A stretch of 8,776 bases of DNA from JAAYJM01 sp964498585 (GTDB lineage Bacteria > Bacteroidota > Ignavibacteria > Kapaibacteriales > UBA2268): contig CAZCHH010000090.1 of NCBI GenBank assembly GCA_964498585.1, positions 1-8,776 on the forward strand. The letters are read 5' to 3'. The notes beneath the pieces are model-generated. The model was not told the DNA's origin. It did no database searches and saw nothing but the letters and a program-made list of their open reading frames with translations. A program made the translations under genes and the position numbers. Positions 1 through 5,882 of the stretch are shown piece by piece. Each line of letters opens with the position of its first letter. Positions within the stretch are counted from its first letter, which is position 1.

Positions 1-659
1 AAAACTTTTGAAAATTCTGATTTTGTTTTGTTTGCAGATTTGTTTTTCTTCTTTTGAAGAAAATAAGTAAGCAATAAAGTTAAAATCAATAAAATCAAAA
101 CAATTGTCCAATAAGGAACTCCGAGAAAAGAATGTAGTGTAATTGCTTTTCCGTTAGCATCATTGATTACAAAAGTCAATAAGTATTTATTGAAACTTTG
201 CAATGGACCGAAATCAACAAGAGAAATGCCGATTGGAATAGATAGCAGCGCAGCAATAGAGTTGATATTTCCAGTTGCACCTTTATACATACACCCGCTA
301 ATACAGCCGCCACCAAGCACTGTGCCAGTTCCAAAAATAATTCCACCGACTAAGGCGCTTAGCCAAATCAATTTTTTGGGAGCTAATTGAATTACTCCAA
401 TATTTTCAAATATTGCATAAAGCACCATTGAAGTAAGTATCGCAATCCAAAAGCCGAACAGCTTCTTCTTGTCTCTCATTATGATAACTTCACTCATAGC
501 TGATACACCGCATAAATCACCTTTCTGCAAAGCAAAGCCAAACAGGAAACCTACTCCGAGCGAGAGTATTACCCATTGAGAAGTAATTAGTGTAATTATT
601 ACTATTCCAATTAAAAAAAAGAGACTAAAACCTAACGAAATTTTCCAGTTATTAATCAT
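1..659 (-). CDS. YeeE/YedE family membrane transporter (thiosulfate/sulfur transport), C-terminus cut by window edge
   Basis: The frame is open from an ATG at 657-659 to the window edge, giving 219 residues without the C-terminus. A GAGGT ribosome-binding site lies 5 bases before the ATG. The protein is very hydrophobic, with about six membrane segments (roughly residues 8-27, 30-47, 67-87, 97-118, 133-151 and 180-201). Two signatures of the YeeE/YedE family (Pfam Sulf_transp) are visible: GFLFGFALQKGDLCGVSA around residues 37-54 and GTVLGGGCISGCMYKGATGN around 112-131. In the characterised family member TsuA, conserved cysteines in such motifs guide thiosulfate through the membrane; here C50, C119 and C123 are the candidates. 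The lysine-rich tail (residues 202-213) after the last segment suggests either a half-size family member about to end or the linker to a second half. The gene is 384 bp downstream of the arsenic cluster, on the same strand. The family call is firm; the substrate is inferred. Confidence 0.85.
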   Translation of the reverse strand, partial: MINNWKISLGFSLFFLIGIVIITLITSQWVILSLGVGFLFGFALQKGDLCGVSAMSEVIIMRDKKKLFGFWIAILTSMVLYAIFENIGVIQLAPKKLIWLSALVGGIIFGTGTVLGGGCISGCMYKGATGNINSIAALLSIPIGISLVDFGPLQSFNKYLLTFVINDANGKAITLHSFLGVPYWTIVLILLILTLLLTYFLQKKKNKSANKTKSEFSKV

Positions 660-1043
660 TTTTACCTCATATTATAACAATTAGCTTAACCACATTAATT
701 TTATATACTCAGAACTCCTGATGCCTCGTAGTTTGTTATTTCGCATATTTTATTATAAGTAGTTAAATTCTAACATAAGTATTTCCAATAGGTCATTAGT
801 TATTCGTCATTAGTATTTACAAACTAATGACTAATGACAAAAAACTAATAAGAAAATATTTGCTAACTACTAAAACATTCTTTACTAAGCAAACCTCCTA
901 ACTCCTTTATATTCGTTATGGAGGACAGGAGTTCTGATACTTTGGTTTTGAACTACTTGATGTCGGTTTTGTAGTATTTATATATTAAAAAAGAAACTTA
1001 CATTCAACTTATGACAGCACGTTCTCTAAATTCATTAAAGCAA
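660..1043. other. Intergenic stretch holding an inverted-repeat element
   Basis: This 384-bp gap separates the CcdA-like gene from the YeeE/YedE gene. It contains no credible gene. Most of it is the inverted-repeat element at 709-937. I see no convincing rho-independent terminator after the CcdA-like gene and no clear promoter for the YeeE/YedE gene. A TATAAT-like string (671-676 on the minus strand) is too close to the start codon to serve as a normal -10 box. Confidence 0.6.
709..937. repeat. 229-bp inverted-repeat (MITE-like) element with an internal hairpin
   Basis: The ends are perfect 12-bp inverted copies: TCAGAACTCCTG at 709-720 and CAGGAGTTCTGA at 926-937. Similarity continues imperfectly inwards (GCCTC against GGAGGAC). 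Inside, GTCATTAGT (806-814) and ACTAATGAC (823-831) form a 9-bp stem with an 8-base loop, and GTCATTA (792-798) pairs with TAATGAC (832-838). No transposase is encoded, so this is a non-autonomous or structural repeat. The internal block resembles the middle of the element at 6732-6905. Confidence 0.6.
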
Positions 1044-1745
1044 TTATATCACCTGATAAATCATATAAAAACCACCAAGAATTACAAGAACTCCGCATAC
1101 TTTCTTTACATAAGTTATGGCTTTGGAATTTTCTGACCAGTTTAAATACTTTTGAACAAATTTTGTTAATGTGCCTGCAAGAACAATTACGGAACAATGT
1201 CCTATACCAAAAGAAGCAAGTAAACTAATTGCAAGCAACATATCTGTTGAGGATACTTCAAAAACGACCCCAAGCACAGGAGCCATATAAGCGAAAGTGC
1301 AGGGACCAAGCCCAATTCCAAATAGTAAACCGAGAATAAGACCGGCAAGCGTTCCTTTATATTTCGTTTGTTTTAATGCTGGACCATCCCATGGCAAGCG
1401 AATTACACCGAGCAGGTAAAGTCCGACAACAAAGAAAACTGCTGCAACGAGATAATTTCCAATTTCTCCTATATCGCCCATTAACCTGCCAAGGGAAAGC
1501 GTAATTATGCCAATGATTGCTATAGTTATTAGTATTCCAAATGCAAATACGAACGACAAGAAGAATGTACGTTTCATTGTAATTTCTCCTTGTGAGCTAA
1601 GGAAACCAACTATTAGCGGAATGCTCGAAAGGTGGCAGGGGCTAAGCAAAATACTTAAAATGCCCCAGCCAAAAGCAGAAAGATTTGCAAACCAAAAACT
1701 TTGGTAAAGCAATTCACTTAAATATACAAAAAGGTCGTTTATCAT
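1044..1745 (-). CDS. CcdA/DsbD-like (ArsG-type) polytopic membrane protein
   Basis: This 233-residue protein has about six membrane segments. It shows the duplicated Pro-Cys motif of CcdA/DsbD transmembrane domains: LLSPCHLSSIP (C37) and GLGPCTFAYMAP (C149). Family members use such a cysteine pair to pass electrons from cytoplasmic thioredoxin to proteins outside the membrane. C184 and C217 are additional. The start codon shares one base with the stop of the preceding thioredoxin-like gene (TAATG), so translation is probably coupled. The neighbouring CXXC proteins are natural redox partners. Proteins of this shape in arsenic clusters are also annotated as ArsG-family aromatic arsenical efflux permeases, from the arsEFG operon. 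Sequence alone does not separate thiol-electron transfer from arsenical efflux here. The CcdA-like fold is confident; the arsenic-specific role is inferred from context. Confidence 0.85.
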   Translation of the reverse strand: MINDLFVYLSELLYQSFWFANLSAFGWGILSILLSPCHLSSIPLIVGFLSSQGEITMKRTFFLSFVFAFGILITIAIIGIITLSLGRLMGDIGEIGNYLVAAVFFVVGLYLLGVIRLPWDGPALKQTKYKGTLAGLILGLLFGIGLGPCTFAYMAPVLGVVFEVSSTDMLLAISLLASFGIGHCSVIVLAGTLTKFVQKYLNWSENSKAITYVKKVCGVLVILGGFYMIYQVI

Positions 1746-2179
1746 TAGTACTCACTCAAAATTTTCAAGCCATTTGATTGCAAAAGTTTATCAATTTCTT
1801 CTTCTGGATAAAAACCATCGTGGCGATGTATTTCTTTTCCACTTTTGTCAAGAAAAATCTGGGTTGGAATAAACTGAATTCCATATTCCTTGCTTTTTTC
1901 TTTATTCTCTTTCTTTGAAACATCATAAAATATGACTTTTAGCTGGCTCCCATATTTCTTTTCGAGCGATTTCATAATCGGCTGCATCTGTTTGCAGGGA
2001 ATACAGCTGACTGAGCCGAGTTCAATAAAAGTAATAATTGGAGAATTTATGCTGTCTATTTTTGTTTGCAATGAATCTTTGCTTGCTGATAATTCATTTT
2101 TATTTTGCTCTTGATTTTTATTGCATCCGATTATTGGCAAAAATACCAAAATCATAATTAATACAAAATTTTTTTTCAT
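1745..2179 (-). CDS. Thioredoxin-like lipoprotein with CIPC active site
   Basis: This is a 144-residue thioredoxin-fold protein. Its N-terminus is a lipoprotein signal: MKKN, a hydrophobic stretch, then lipobox IIGC with the lipidated Cys at 19. A charged linker (20-46) leads to the fold. The redox motif is SCIPCK with C59 and C62, and the cis-proline is P105 (FIPTQIFLD). It should be anchored on the outer face of the inner membrane, or on the outer membrane, and act as a dithiol oxidoreductase. AAGGAGG lies 9 bases before the ATG. It begins 1 bp after the small CSKC gene and overlaps the CcdA-like gene, which could supply its electrons. The CIPC motif instead of CGPC fits thioredoxin-like proteins of sulfur and arsenic clusters rather than housekeeping thioredoxin. 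Family and location are strong; the substrate is unknown. Confidence 0.9.
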   Translation of the reverse strand: MKKNFVLIMILVFLPIIGCNKNQEQNKNELSASKDSLQTKIDSINSPIITFIELGSVSCIPCKQMQPIMKSLEKKYGSQLKVIFYDVSKKENKEKSKEYGIQFIPTQIFLDKSGKEIHRHDGFYPEEEIDKLLQSNGLKILSEY

Positions 2180-2180
2180 A

Positions 2181-2420
2181 TTACATTGCCTCCTTAATCC
2201 ATTGCAAAATCTGATTCTCTTGTGGAATTTTTCCGAAGCTAACCACTTTTTCGTTGATGACTAAGCCGGGCGTCATCATTATCCCATATTTCATTATATC
2301 GTTGATTTGTGTTACTTTTTCAACTTCGGCTTCAATTGAATTTTGCTTAATAACTTCTCTTACTTTATTTTCGAGAGTTGAACATTTGGAACAACCAGTT
2401 CCGAGAATTTTAATATTCAT
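2181..2420 (-). CDS. Small thioredoxin/glutaredoxin-like protein (TM0996/MTH895 type), CSKC
   Basis: This 79-residue cytoplasmic protein has the compact thioredoxin fold of the TM0996/MTH895 family. A first strand MNIKILG leads into GTGCSKC with C10 and C13, and the conserved MMTPGLVIN segment places the cis-proline at P51. No signal peptide is present. The length matches the family (about 75-80 residues). AAGGA lies 8 bases before the ATG, and the gene starts 14 bp after the ArsF-family gene. Small proteins of this kind often sit beside arsenic or mercury permeases and CcdA-like proteins. A reasonable inference is that it acts as a cytosolic dithiol reductant or metalloid-binding partner of the CcdA-like protein. 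The biochemical role has not been shown for this sequence. Confidence 0.9.
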   Translation of the reverse strand: MNIKILGTGCSKCSTLENKVREVIKQNSIEAEVEKVTQINDIMKYGIMMTPGLVINEKVVSFGKIPQENQILQWIKEAM

Positions 2421-2434
2421 TTTTTTTCCTTAAT

Positions 2435-2845
2435 TTATTTCTTTTTCAAAAATATATCTATTTCTTTTTTCAAGTATTTTTGAAAATGAAGATAATTTCC
2501 AGCATATTCAAAAATCTTGTCCAAATTTTTCCATTTTACTTCTTTCCCGTTAACTTTTTTACTTAAAATTAATGTTTGGGTATCAAATTTGTATGCTTTT
2601 TCAAAATGCTCATTGCCTTCTTCCCAAAAATCAATAGATTTCACTGTAATTGTGCTGTCTTTCAATTCTTTTTCAAACACATCTTTTATTGAGTTGAAAG
2701 TATGCTCTTCAATTTTTAAACAACCTTCGCATCGCACAGTAGTGTGGAAATACATCACGTCTATTTTTACTTTTTTATCTTTGGAATAAGCATCAATTAA
2801 AGTAATTGATAGAATTAATAAGCAAATTAGCAATAAATTTTTCAT
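2435..2845 (-). CDS. ArsF-family exported CXXC protein
   Basis: This 136-residue protein starts with a signal peptide (residues 1-21, hydrophobic core LLLICLLILSITLI). The mature part opens with KIDVMYFHTTVRCEGCLKIEEHT, where C39 and C42 form a CXXC. The YFHxTxRCxxCxxIE pattern matches what is annotated as the ArsF family, named after the arsEFG operon linked to reduction of nitrophenyl arsenicals. The remainder is charged and fits a thioredoxin-like fold. The ATG overlaps the TGA of a 19-codon MazF-like stub (ATGA), and there is no convincing ribosome-binding site of its own, so translation may depend on reading of the stub. It sits upstream of two thioredoxin-like genes and a CcdA-like gene. 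The family call comes from a recalled motif and context; the enzymatic activity is inferred. Confidence 0.75.
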   Translation of the reverse strand: MKNLLLICLLILSITLIDAYSKDKKVKIDVMYFHTTVRCEGCLKIEEHTFNSIKDVFEKELKDSTITVKSIDFWEEGNEHFEKAYKFDTQTLILSKKVNGKEVKWKNLDKIFEYAGNYLHFQKYLKKEIDIFLKKK

Positions 2846-2901
2846 ATTTCTGCACCAATAGTAGTATCTAAATTAAGTAACCAAACTTCACCTCGTTTCA
2901 T
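2842..2901 (-). pseudogene. 19-codon stub of a MazF/PemK-type toxin
   Basis: The reading frame encodes MKRGEVWLLNLDTTIGAEI and then TGA. This is the typical N-terminus of MazF/PemK endoribonuclease toxins, which normally continue with KxTRP and run to about 110 residues. Its ATG (2899-2901) lies inside the last codons of the antitoxin gene, a 14-bp overlap in a different frame, as in intact modules. A strong GGAGG (2908-2912) lies 6 bases before the ATG. The TGA overlaps the ATG of the ArsF-family gene (ATGA). The toxin body, including its catalytic region, is absent, so it cannot act as a ribonuclease. It may persist as a leader that couples translation. Chance similarity is unlikely, given the match in sequence, overlap and neighbour. 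Confidence 0.8.
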
Positions 2902-3175
2902 AAAAATCCTCCGCTACTAAAGCATTTAAAACACTAAACTCTGGATTTTCTAAATACTCGCTTAGCATCAACTCCGCAGCTTCTTCTAAAGAAATATTTT
3001 TCTTTTCAGATTGCTTATTATCAGAAAATTCTAAATAATTTTTATCAAATAATTGCTCAAAGCTACGTTTTTCTCTTTTTGATTTTAATAAAAGAAAATC
3101 AGAAAAATCTAAAACTTCATCTTGATAGTTATCTGGAAGTTTATTAAATTTTGAAATTAAAATATCTTGCTTCAT
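2888..3175 (-). CDS. Orphan type II antitoxin-like protein (DUF2281/VapB-like)
   Basis: This is a 95-residue cytoplasmic protein. Residues 5-33 (ILISKFNKLPDNYQDEVLDF and on to SDFLLLKSK) match the DUF2281-type N-terminus, a helical segment found in many small antitoxins. The C-terminal part (61-95) has SLEEAAELMLSEY and ends AEDFYETR, the kind of tail that in Bacteroidota-like antitoxins directly precedes a MazF/PemK toxin. GAGGT lies 6 bases before the ATG, 20 bp after acr3. Its toxin partner is reduced to a 19-codon stub, so no working toxin is encoded next to it. The antitoxin itself looks intact. It could still bind DNA, neutralise a toxin encoded elsewhere, or be decaying. Its place inside the arsenic cluster is unusual. 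The assignment rests on recognised motifs, not a search. Confidence 0.75.
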   Translation of the reverse strand: MKQDILISKFNKLPDNYQDEVLDFSDFLLLKSKREKRSFEQLFDKNYLEFSDNKQSEKKNISLEEAAELMLSEYLENPEFSVLNALVAEDFYETR

Positions 3176-3195
3176 TTTATACCTCTATATTTTTT

Positions 3196-4233
3196 TCAAA
3201 AACACTTCTTTTTTAACCATAATGCAACATTAACTAATGCAATAAGAACAGGCACTTCTACAAGTGGTCCAATAACAGCAGCAAATGCTTCACCGGAATT
3301 TATTCCAAAAACAGCAACAGCAACCGCGATTGCTAATTCAAAATTATTACTCGCTGCAGTAAAAGAAAGCGTTGCTGATTTAGAATAATCTGCTCCAAAT
3401 TTTTTGCTTAAATAAAATGAAATGAAAAACATAATAACAAAATAGAACAGAAGCGGAATTGCAATTCTCACTACATCAAGCGGAATTTTTACAATATATT
3501 CACCTTTTAACGAAAACATTACAAATATTGTAAAAAGCAGTGCTATTAAGGTAATCGGACTAATTTTGGGAATGAATTTTTTGCTATACCATTCCTTGTT
3601 TTTCATTTTAATTAAGAAATAACGGGTTAGCATACCGGCTAGAAATGGTATTCCAAGATAAATAAAAACACTTTCGGCTATTTGTCCGATAGTAATATCA
3701 ACTGCAAAAGTCTGTAAACCAAACAAGTTCGGCAGCACAGTTAGGAAAATATATGCATAAACTGAAAAGAAAAGCACCTGAAAAATCGAATTAAATGCTA
3801 CAAGACCGGCAGCGTATTCTGTATCGCCTTGAGCAAGCTCATTCCAAACGATTACCATTGCAATGCAGCGGGCAAGCCCTATGAGAATAAGACCAGCCAT
3901 ATATTCAGGATAATCCTGTAAAAAGATTACAGCAAGAGCAAACATTAATATAGGACCAATTATCCAATTTTGCACCAAAGACAAACTAAGTACTTTTACA
4001 TTACGAAAAACATCGCCTAACTCTTCATACTTAACTTTTGCAAGCGGCGGATACATCATAAGAATCAATCCTATTGCAATCGGAATGTTGGTCGTTCCGG
4101 ACTGAAACTTACTCCAAAAATCAACAATACCGGGGAAAAAGTATCCGGTCAAAACTCCAAGTAGCATAGCAAGAAGTATCCAAACCGTTAGGTATCTATC
4201 AAGGAAGCTAAGTTTTTTTGTTAGTTTTTCCAT
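3196..4233 (-). CDS. acr3: Acr3-family arsenite efflux permease
   Basis: This 345-residue integral membrane protein has about ten membrane segments, the usual length and topology of Acr3 (BASS superfamily) arsenite exporters. Hallmarks are FLDRYLTVWILLAMLLG at 10-26, NWIIGPILMFALA at 89-101, GLARCIAMVIVWNELA at 119-134, and GPLVEVPVLIALVNVAL at 322-338. C123 in the fourth segment corresponds to the conserved essential cysteine of characterised Acr3 proteins, and E326 to the conserved glutamate in the last segments. It exports As(III) using the proton gradient. No clear ribosome-binding site precedes the ATG. A 131-bp foldback element lies between it and arsM, so it may have partly separate expression. 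It ends 20 bp before the antitoxin-like gene. The assignment is firm. Confidence 0.96.
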   Translation of the reverse strand: MEKLTKKLSFLDRYLTVWILLAMLLGVLTGYFFPGIVDFWSKFQSGTTNIPIAIGLILMMYPPLAKVKYEELGDVFRNVKVLSLSLVQNWIIGPILMFALAVIFLQDYPEYMAGLILIGLARCIAMVIVWNELAQGDTEYAAGLVAFNSIFQVLFFSVYAYIFLTVLPNLFGLQTFAVDITIGQIAESVFIYLGIPFLAGMLTRYFLIKMKNKEWYSKKFIPKISPITLIALLFTIFVMFSLKGEYIVKIPLDVVRIAIPLLFYFVIMFFISFYLSKKFGADYSKSATLSFTAASNNFELAIAVAVAVFGINSGEAFAAVIGPLVEVPVLIALVNVALWLKKKCF

Positions 4234-4257
4234 TATTTTGATATACTAAAAATTTGC

Positions 4258-4388
4258 ACTCCTTCCTAAGTTGCACTTGGGAAGGAAGATTTCTTTTAAA
4301 ACTGTGCTTTACATCTTACTTTAAGAATGAAGATTTAAAGCATAGCTTTTGTGAAAGTTACCTTCCCAAGTGCAACTTGGGAAGGAGT
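4258..4388. repeat. 131-bp foldback element between arsM and acr3
   Basis: Two 28-bp arms, 4258-4285 (ACTCCTTCCTAAGTTGC...) and 4361-4388 (...GCAACTTGGGAAGGAGT), are inverted copies with one mismatch. Each arm is also a small hairpin by itself; in the right arm CCTTCCCAAGT and ACTTGGGAAGG flank only GCA. The inner segments AAAACTGTGCTTTACATCTT (4299-4318) and 4330-4349 are also inverted copies with about three mismatches, so nearly the entire element can fold into one long stem. No reading frame is present. It is a MITE- or REP-like repeat; its RNA could slow polymerase or stabilise one part of the ars transcript. Confidence 0.75.
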
Positions 4389-4456
4389 AATAAAGTATTT
4401 ATTTTTGATTTATGAATAATACAGGTTTAAATATTAAACGAATTCTTATAAAAAAT

Positions 4457-5065
4457 TTACTTATAACCAACAACTGTAATACTATAAATACCTGTACCTG
4501 AATTTCTGTATTTATCTAATTCTTCTTTATTTACAAATTCCAAGAGATTACTATCAGGTAATTCAATTTTNNNNNNNNNNNNNNNNNNNNNNNNNNNNNN
4601 NNNNNNNNNNNNNNNNNNNNNNNNNNNNNNNNNNNNNNNNNNNNNNNNNNNNNNNNNNNNNNNNNNNNNNATGTCGCCTTTTACAAATTCTACGTTAGTT
4701 GCACCGACTACAATTTTATTTAAATTTGCTTTCTTTATCATTTCGTCTGTAAAATCAAGACCAAACACTTTTCCTTCTTCGCCGGTTAAAGAAAGAGCAA
4801 CAAAGCAGTCATTACCTGCACCTGAGCCGAGGTCAAGCACAAAATCACCTTTTTTAATTTCAGCAAAATCTGTTGGAATACCGCAACCAAGTCCCAAATC
4901 AGCATCTTCATAGTATCCATCTTTATTTTTATAATCTTCACTGAAATCGGATATATCAGTTACTTGAGGCGAGCCACAGCAACTGCATCCACAACTAACG
5001 GAAGCTTTTGCTATTTCACTATATTTTTCTTTTACGATTTTCTTTAATTCATCAGAACTTTTCAT
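4457..5065 (-). CDS. arsM: Arsenite S-adenosylmethionine methyltransferase ArsM, interrupted by assembly gap
   Basis: ArsM transfers methyl groups from S-adenosylmethionine to As(III). The N-terminal 131 residues show CGCSCCGS (C25, C27, C29, C30), GLGCGIPTDFAEIKKGD with C61 (equivalent to the conserved N-terminal arsenic-binding Cys), and SAM motif I DLGSGAGNDCF from residue 78. The C-terminal piece (4457-4570) has IELPD and ends SITVVGYK. Between them is a run of 100 N. Family members are about 260-280 residues, but the visible parts plus gap give only 202, so the true gap is probably near 300 bases and hides the Cys residues of the central part. The start overlaps the arsR stop (ATGA), and AGGA lies about 8 bases upstream. 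Identity is firm; intactness cannot be judged. Confidence 0.92.
   Translation of the reverse strand: MKSSDELKKIVKEKYSEIAKASVSCGCSCCGSPQVTDISDFSEDYKNKDGYYEDADLGLGCGIPTDFAEIKKGDFVLDLGSGAGNDCFVALSLTGEEGKVFGLDFTDEMIKKANLNKIVVGATNVEFVKGDXXXXXXXXXXXXXXXXXXXXXXXXXXXXXXXXXXKIELPDSNLLEFVNKEELDKYRNSGTGIYSITVVGYK
4571..4670. other. Assembly gap (100 N)
   Basis: Exactly 100 undetermined bases lie inside arsM. The round number is the usual placeholder for a scaffold join of unknown size. The coding frames on both sides fit one ArsM protein, but about 65 or more residues expected for the family are missing beyond what 100 bases can hold. Confidence 0.97.
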
Positions 5066-5364
5066 TTACTTGTCCTTTCACAATTAGCTCTAATGCAGCA
5101 TTGGAAGAAATCCAAAACGCATTTTAGTTTTAACTTATAATAAATACAATTATTTTCTTTTCTTGAAGATACTATCCCAGAGTTTTTTAATATTGCAAGA
5201 TGTTTGGAAACTGTTGAAATATCAACATCTATCATCTGAGCTAGTTCATTGACACAGCACTCTTTCTTTGAGATTTCGTCAATAATAAACAGCCGGAAAG
5301 GGTGAGAAAGTGCTTTAAATATTTCAACTTTGGATTCGTAATATTCTATGATTTTTTCATTCAT
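5062..5364 (-). CDS. arsR: ArsR-family metalloid-responsive repressor
   Basis: This is a 100-residue winged-helix protein. KALSHPFRLFIIDEIS (17-32) and the recognition helix region VDISTVSKHLAILKNSGIV (47-65) are classic ArsR/SmtB features. The usual sensor helix CxC is replaced by KECCVNEL, where C37 is retained but N39 stands in the second position. A cysteine-rich tail follows: C82, C89, C90 and C95. The vicinal pair plus a nearby Cys resembles the C-terminal As(III) site described for Acidithiobacillus ferrooxidans ArsR. AGGA lies 7 bases before the ATG, and a perfect palindrome lies just beyond it. The gene leads the arsenic cluster and overlaps arsM by 4 bases, so it probably represses its own operon until arsenite binds. 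Confidence 0.95.
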   Translation of the reverse strand: MNEKIIEYYESKVEIFKALSHPFRLFIIDEISKKECCVNELAQMIDVDISTVSKHLAILKNSGIVSSRKENNCIYYKLKLKCVLDFFQCCIRANCERTSK

Positions 5365-5374
5365 TTAATTTTCC

Positions 5375-5396
5375 TATTTGGTAAAATTACCAAATA
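5375..5396. promoter_or_regulatory. Probable ArsR operator (perfect 22-bp palindrome)
   Basis: TATTTGGTAA (5375-5384) and its exact reverse complement TTACCAAATA (5387-5396) flank a central AA. The palindrome is 10 bp before the arsR start codon, directly beside the ribosome-binding site, where autorepressed ars operons carry their operator. Binding would block transcription start or early elongation. ArsR as the binder is inferred from position; the symmetry is seen directly. Confidence 0.8.
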
Positions 5397-5717
5397 CAAT
5401 TTATAAAGAATATTCAAAAAAAAAAAATATTTTATGAATATTTTTAAAATCAAAATTTTTCTATTAAACTTTCGTAAAGTTTCTTTGAGCTTTGCTTTAG
5501 TTAAATATAATTAGAAAGTATTTTATACATTTTGCTATTAGCAGTTGAATTCATCCCTAATAATAGGAGCTCAGATTAGCTAATATTTTTGAAATTTAAA
5601 AATGAATCTTAAAGAGTAATTTACAATGCTTACTAAAAATTCCTCTATTTTAATTATTAGATAACAAATAATACAAATTCCATTATAAAATGTCATAAAT
5701 AATATGAATATATGAAT

Positions 5718-5796
5718 TGTCATTCTGGCGTATGTCAGAATCCATCTTGTTATTTTTAGAATTCTAAGATAGATACTGATATTTGTCAGAATGACA
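5718..5796. repeat. 79-bp inverted-repeat element (short copy)
   Basis: The 31-bp left arm (5718-5748, starting TGTCATTCTGGCGTATGTCA) and right arm (5766-5796, ending TTTGTCAGAATGACA) are imperfect inverted copies separated by 17 bases. The left arm differs from the left arm of the element at 6732-6905 by a single base, so the two are members of one dispersed family. No protein is encoded. Confidence 0.75.
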
Positions 5797-5848
5797 TTTT
5801 GACACTTTAAACTGGAAATTAAGTAAGATAGTTATTAGTTATTTGAAT

Positions 5849-5882
5849 TTAAAAAAAAGCCAGAACTTTAGATTCTGGCTTT
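5849..5882 (-). terminator. Rho-independent terminator after hpf
   Basis: On the minus strand a perfect 10-bp stem, AAAGCCAGAA and TTCTGGCTTT (5856-5865 and 5873-5882), with a 7-base loop is followed by a run of T (5851-5858 on the plus strand reads A). It begins about 27 bp beyond the hpf stop codon, so it should end the ridA-hpf transcript and shield the downstream ars region. Confidence 0.9.

Noticed and set aside
671..676. TATAAT on the minus strand as a -10 box for the YeeE/YedE gene
   Set aside because: It is 12 bases from the start codon and almost touches the ribosome-binding site, and no -35-like sequence is at the right distance.
1009..1197. Short minus-strand frame overlapping the 3' end of the CcdA-like gene
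   Set aside because: It lies in another frame of a clear gene on the same strand and resembles nothing known.
1507..1707. Plus-strand open frame opposite the CcdA-like gene
   Set aside because: It is antisense to a well-supported membrane protein and has no recognisable domain or ribosome-binding context. The same holds for the other plus-strand frames opposite the YeeE/YedE, ArsF-family, acr3, arsM, hpf and DUF4139 genes.
5466..5482. AAACTTT-CGT-AAAGTTT stem as a terminator
   Set aside because: The stem is only 7 AT-rich base pairs, has no proper T run on either strand, and does not follow a gene end.
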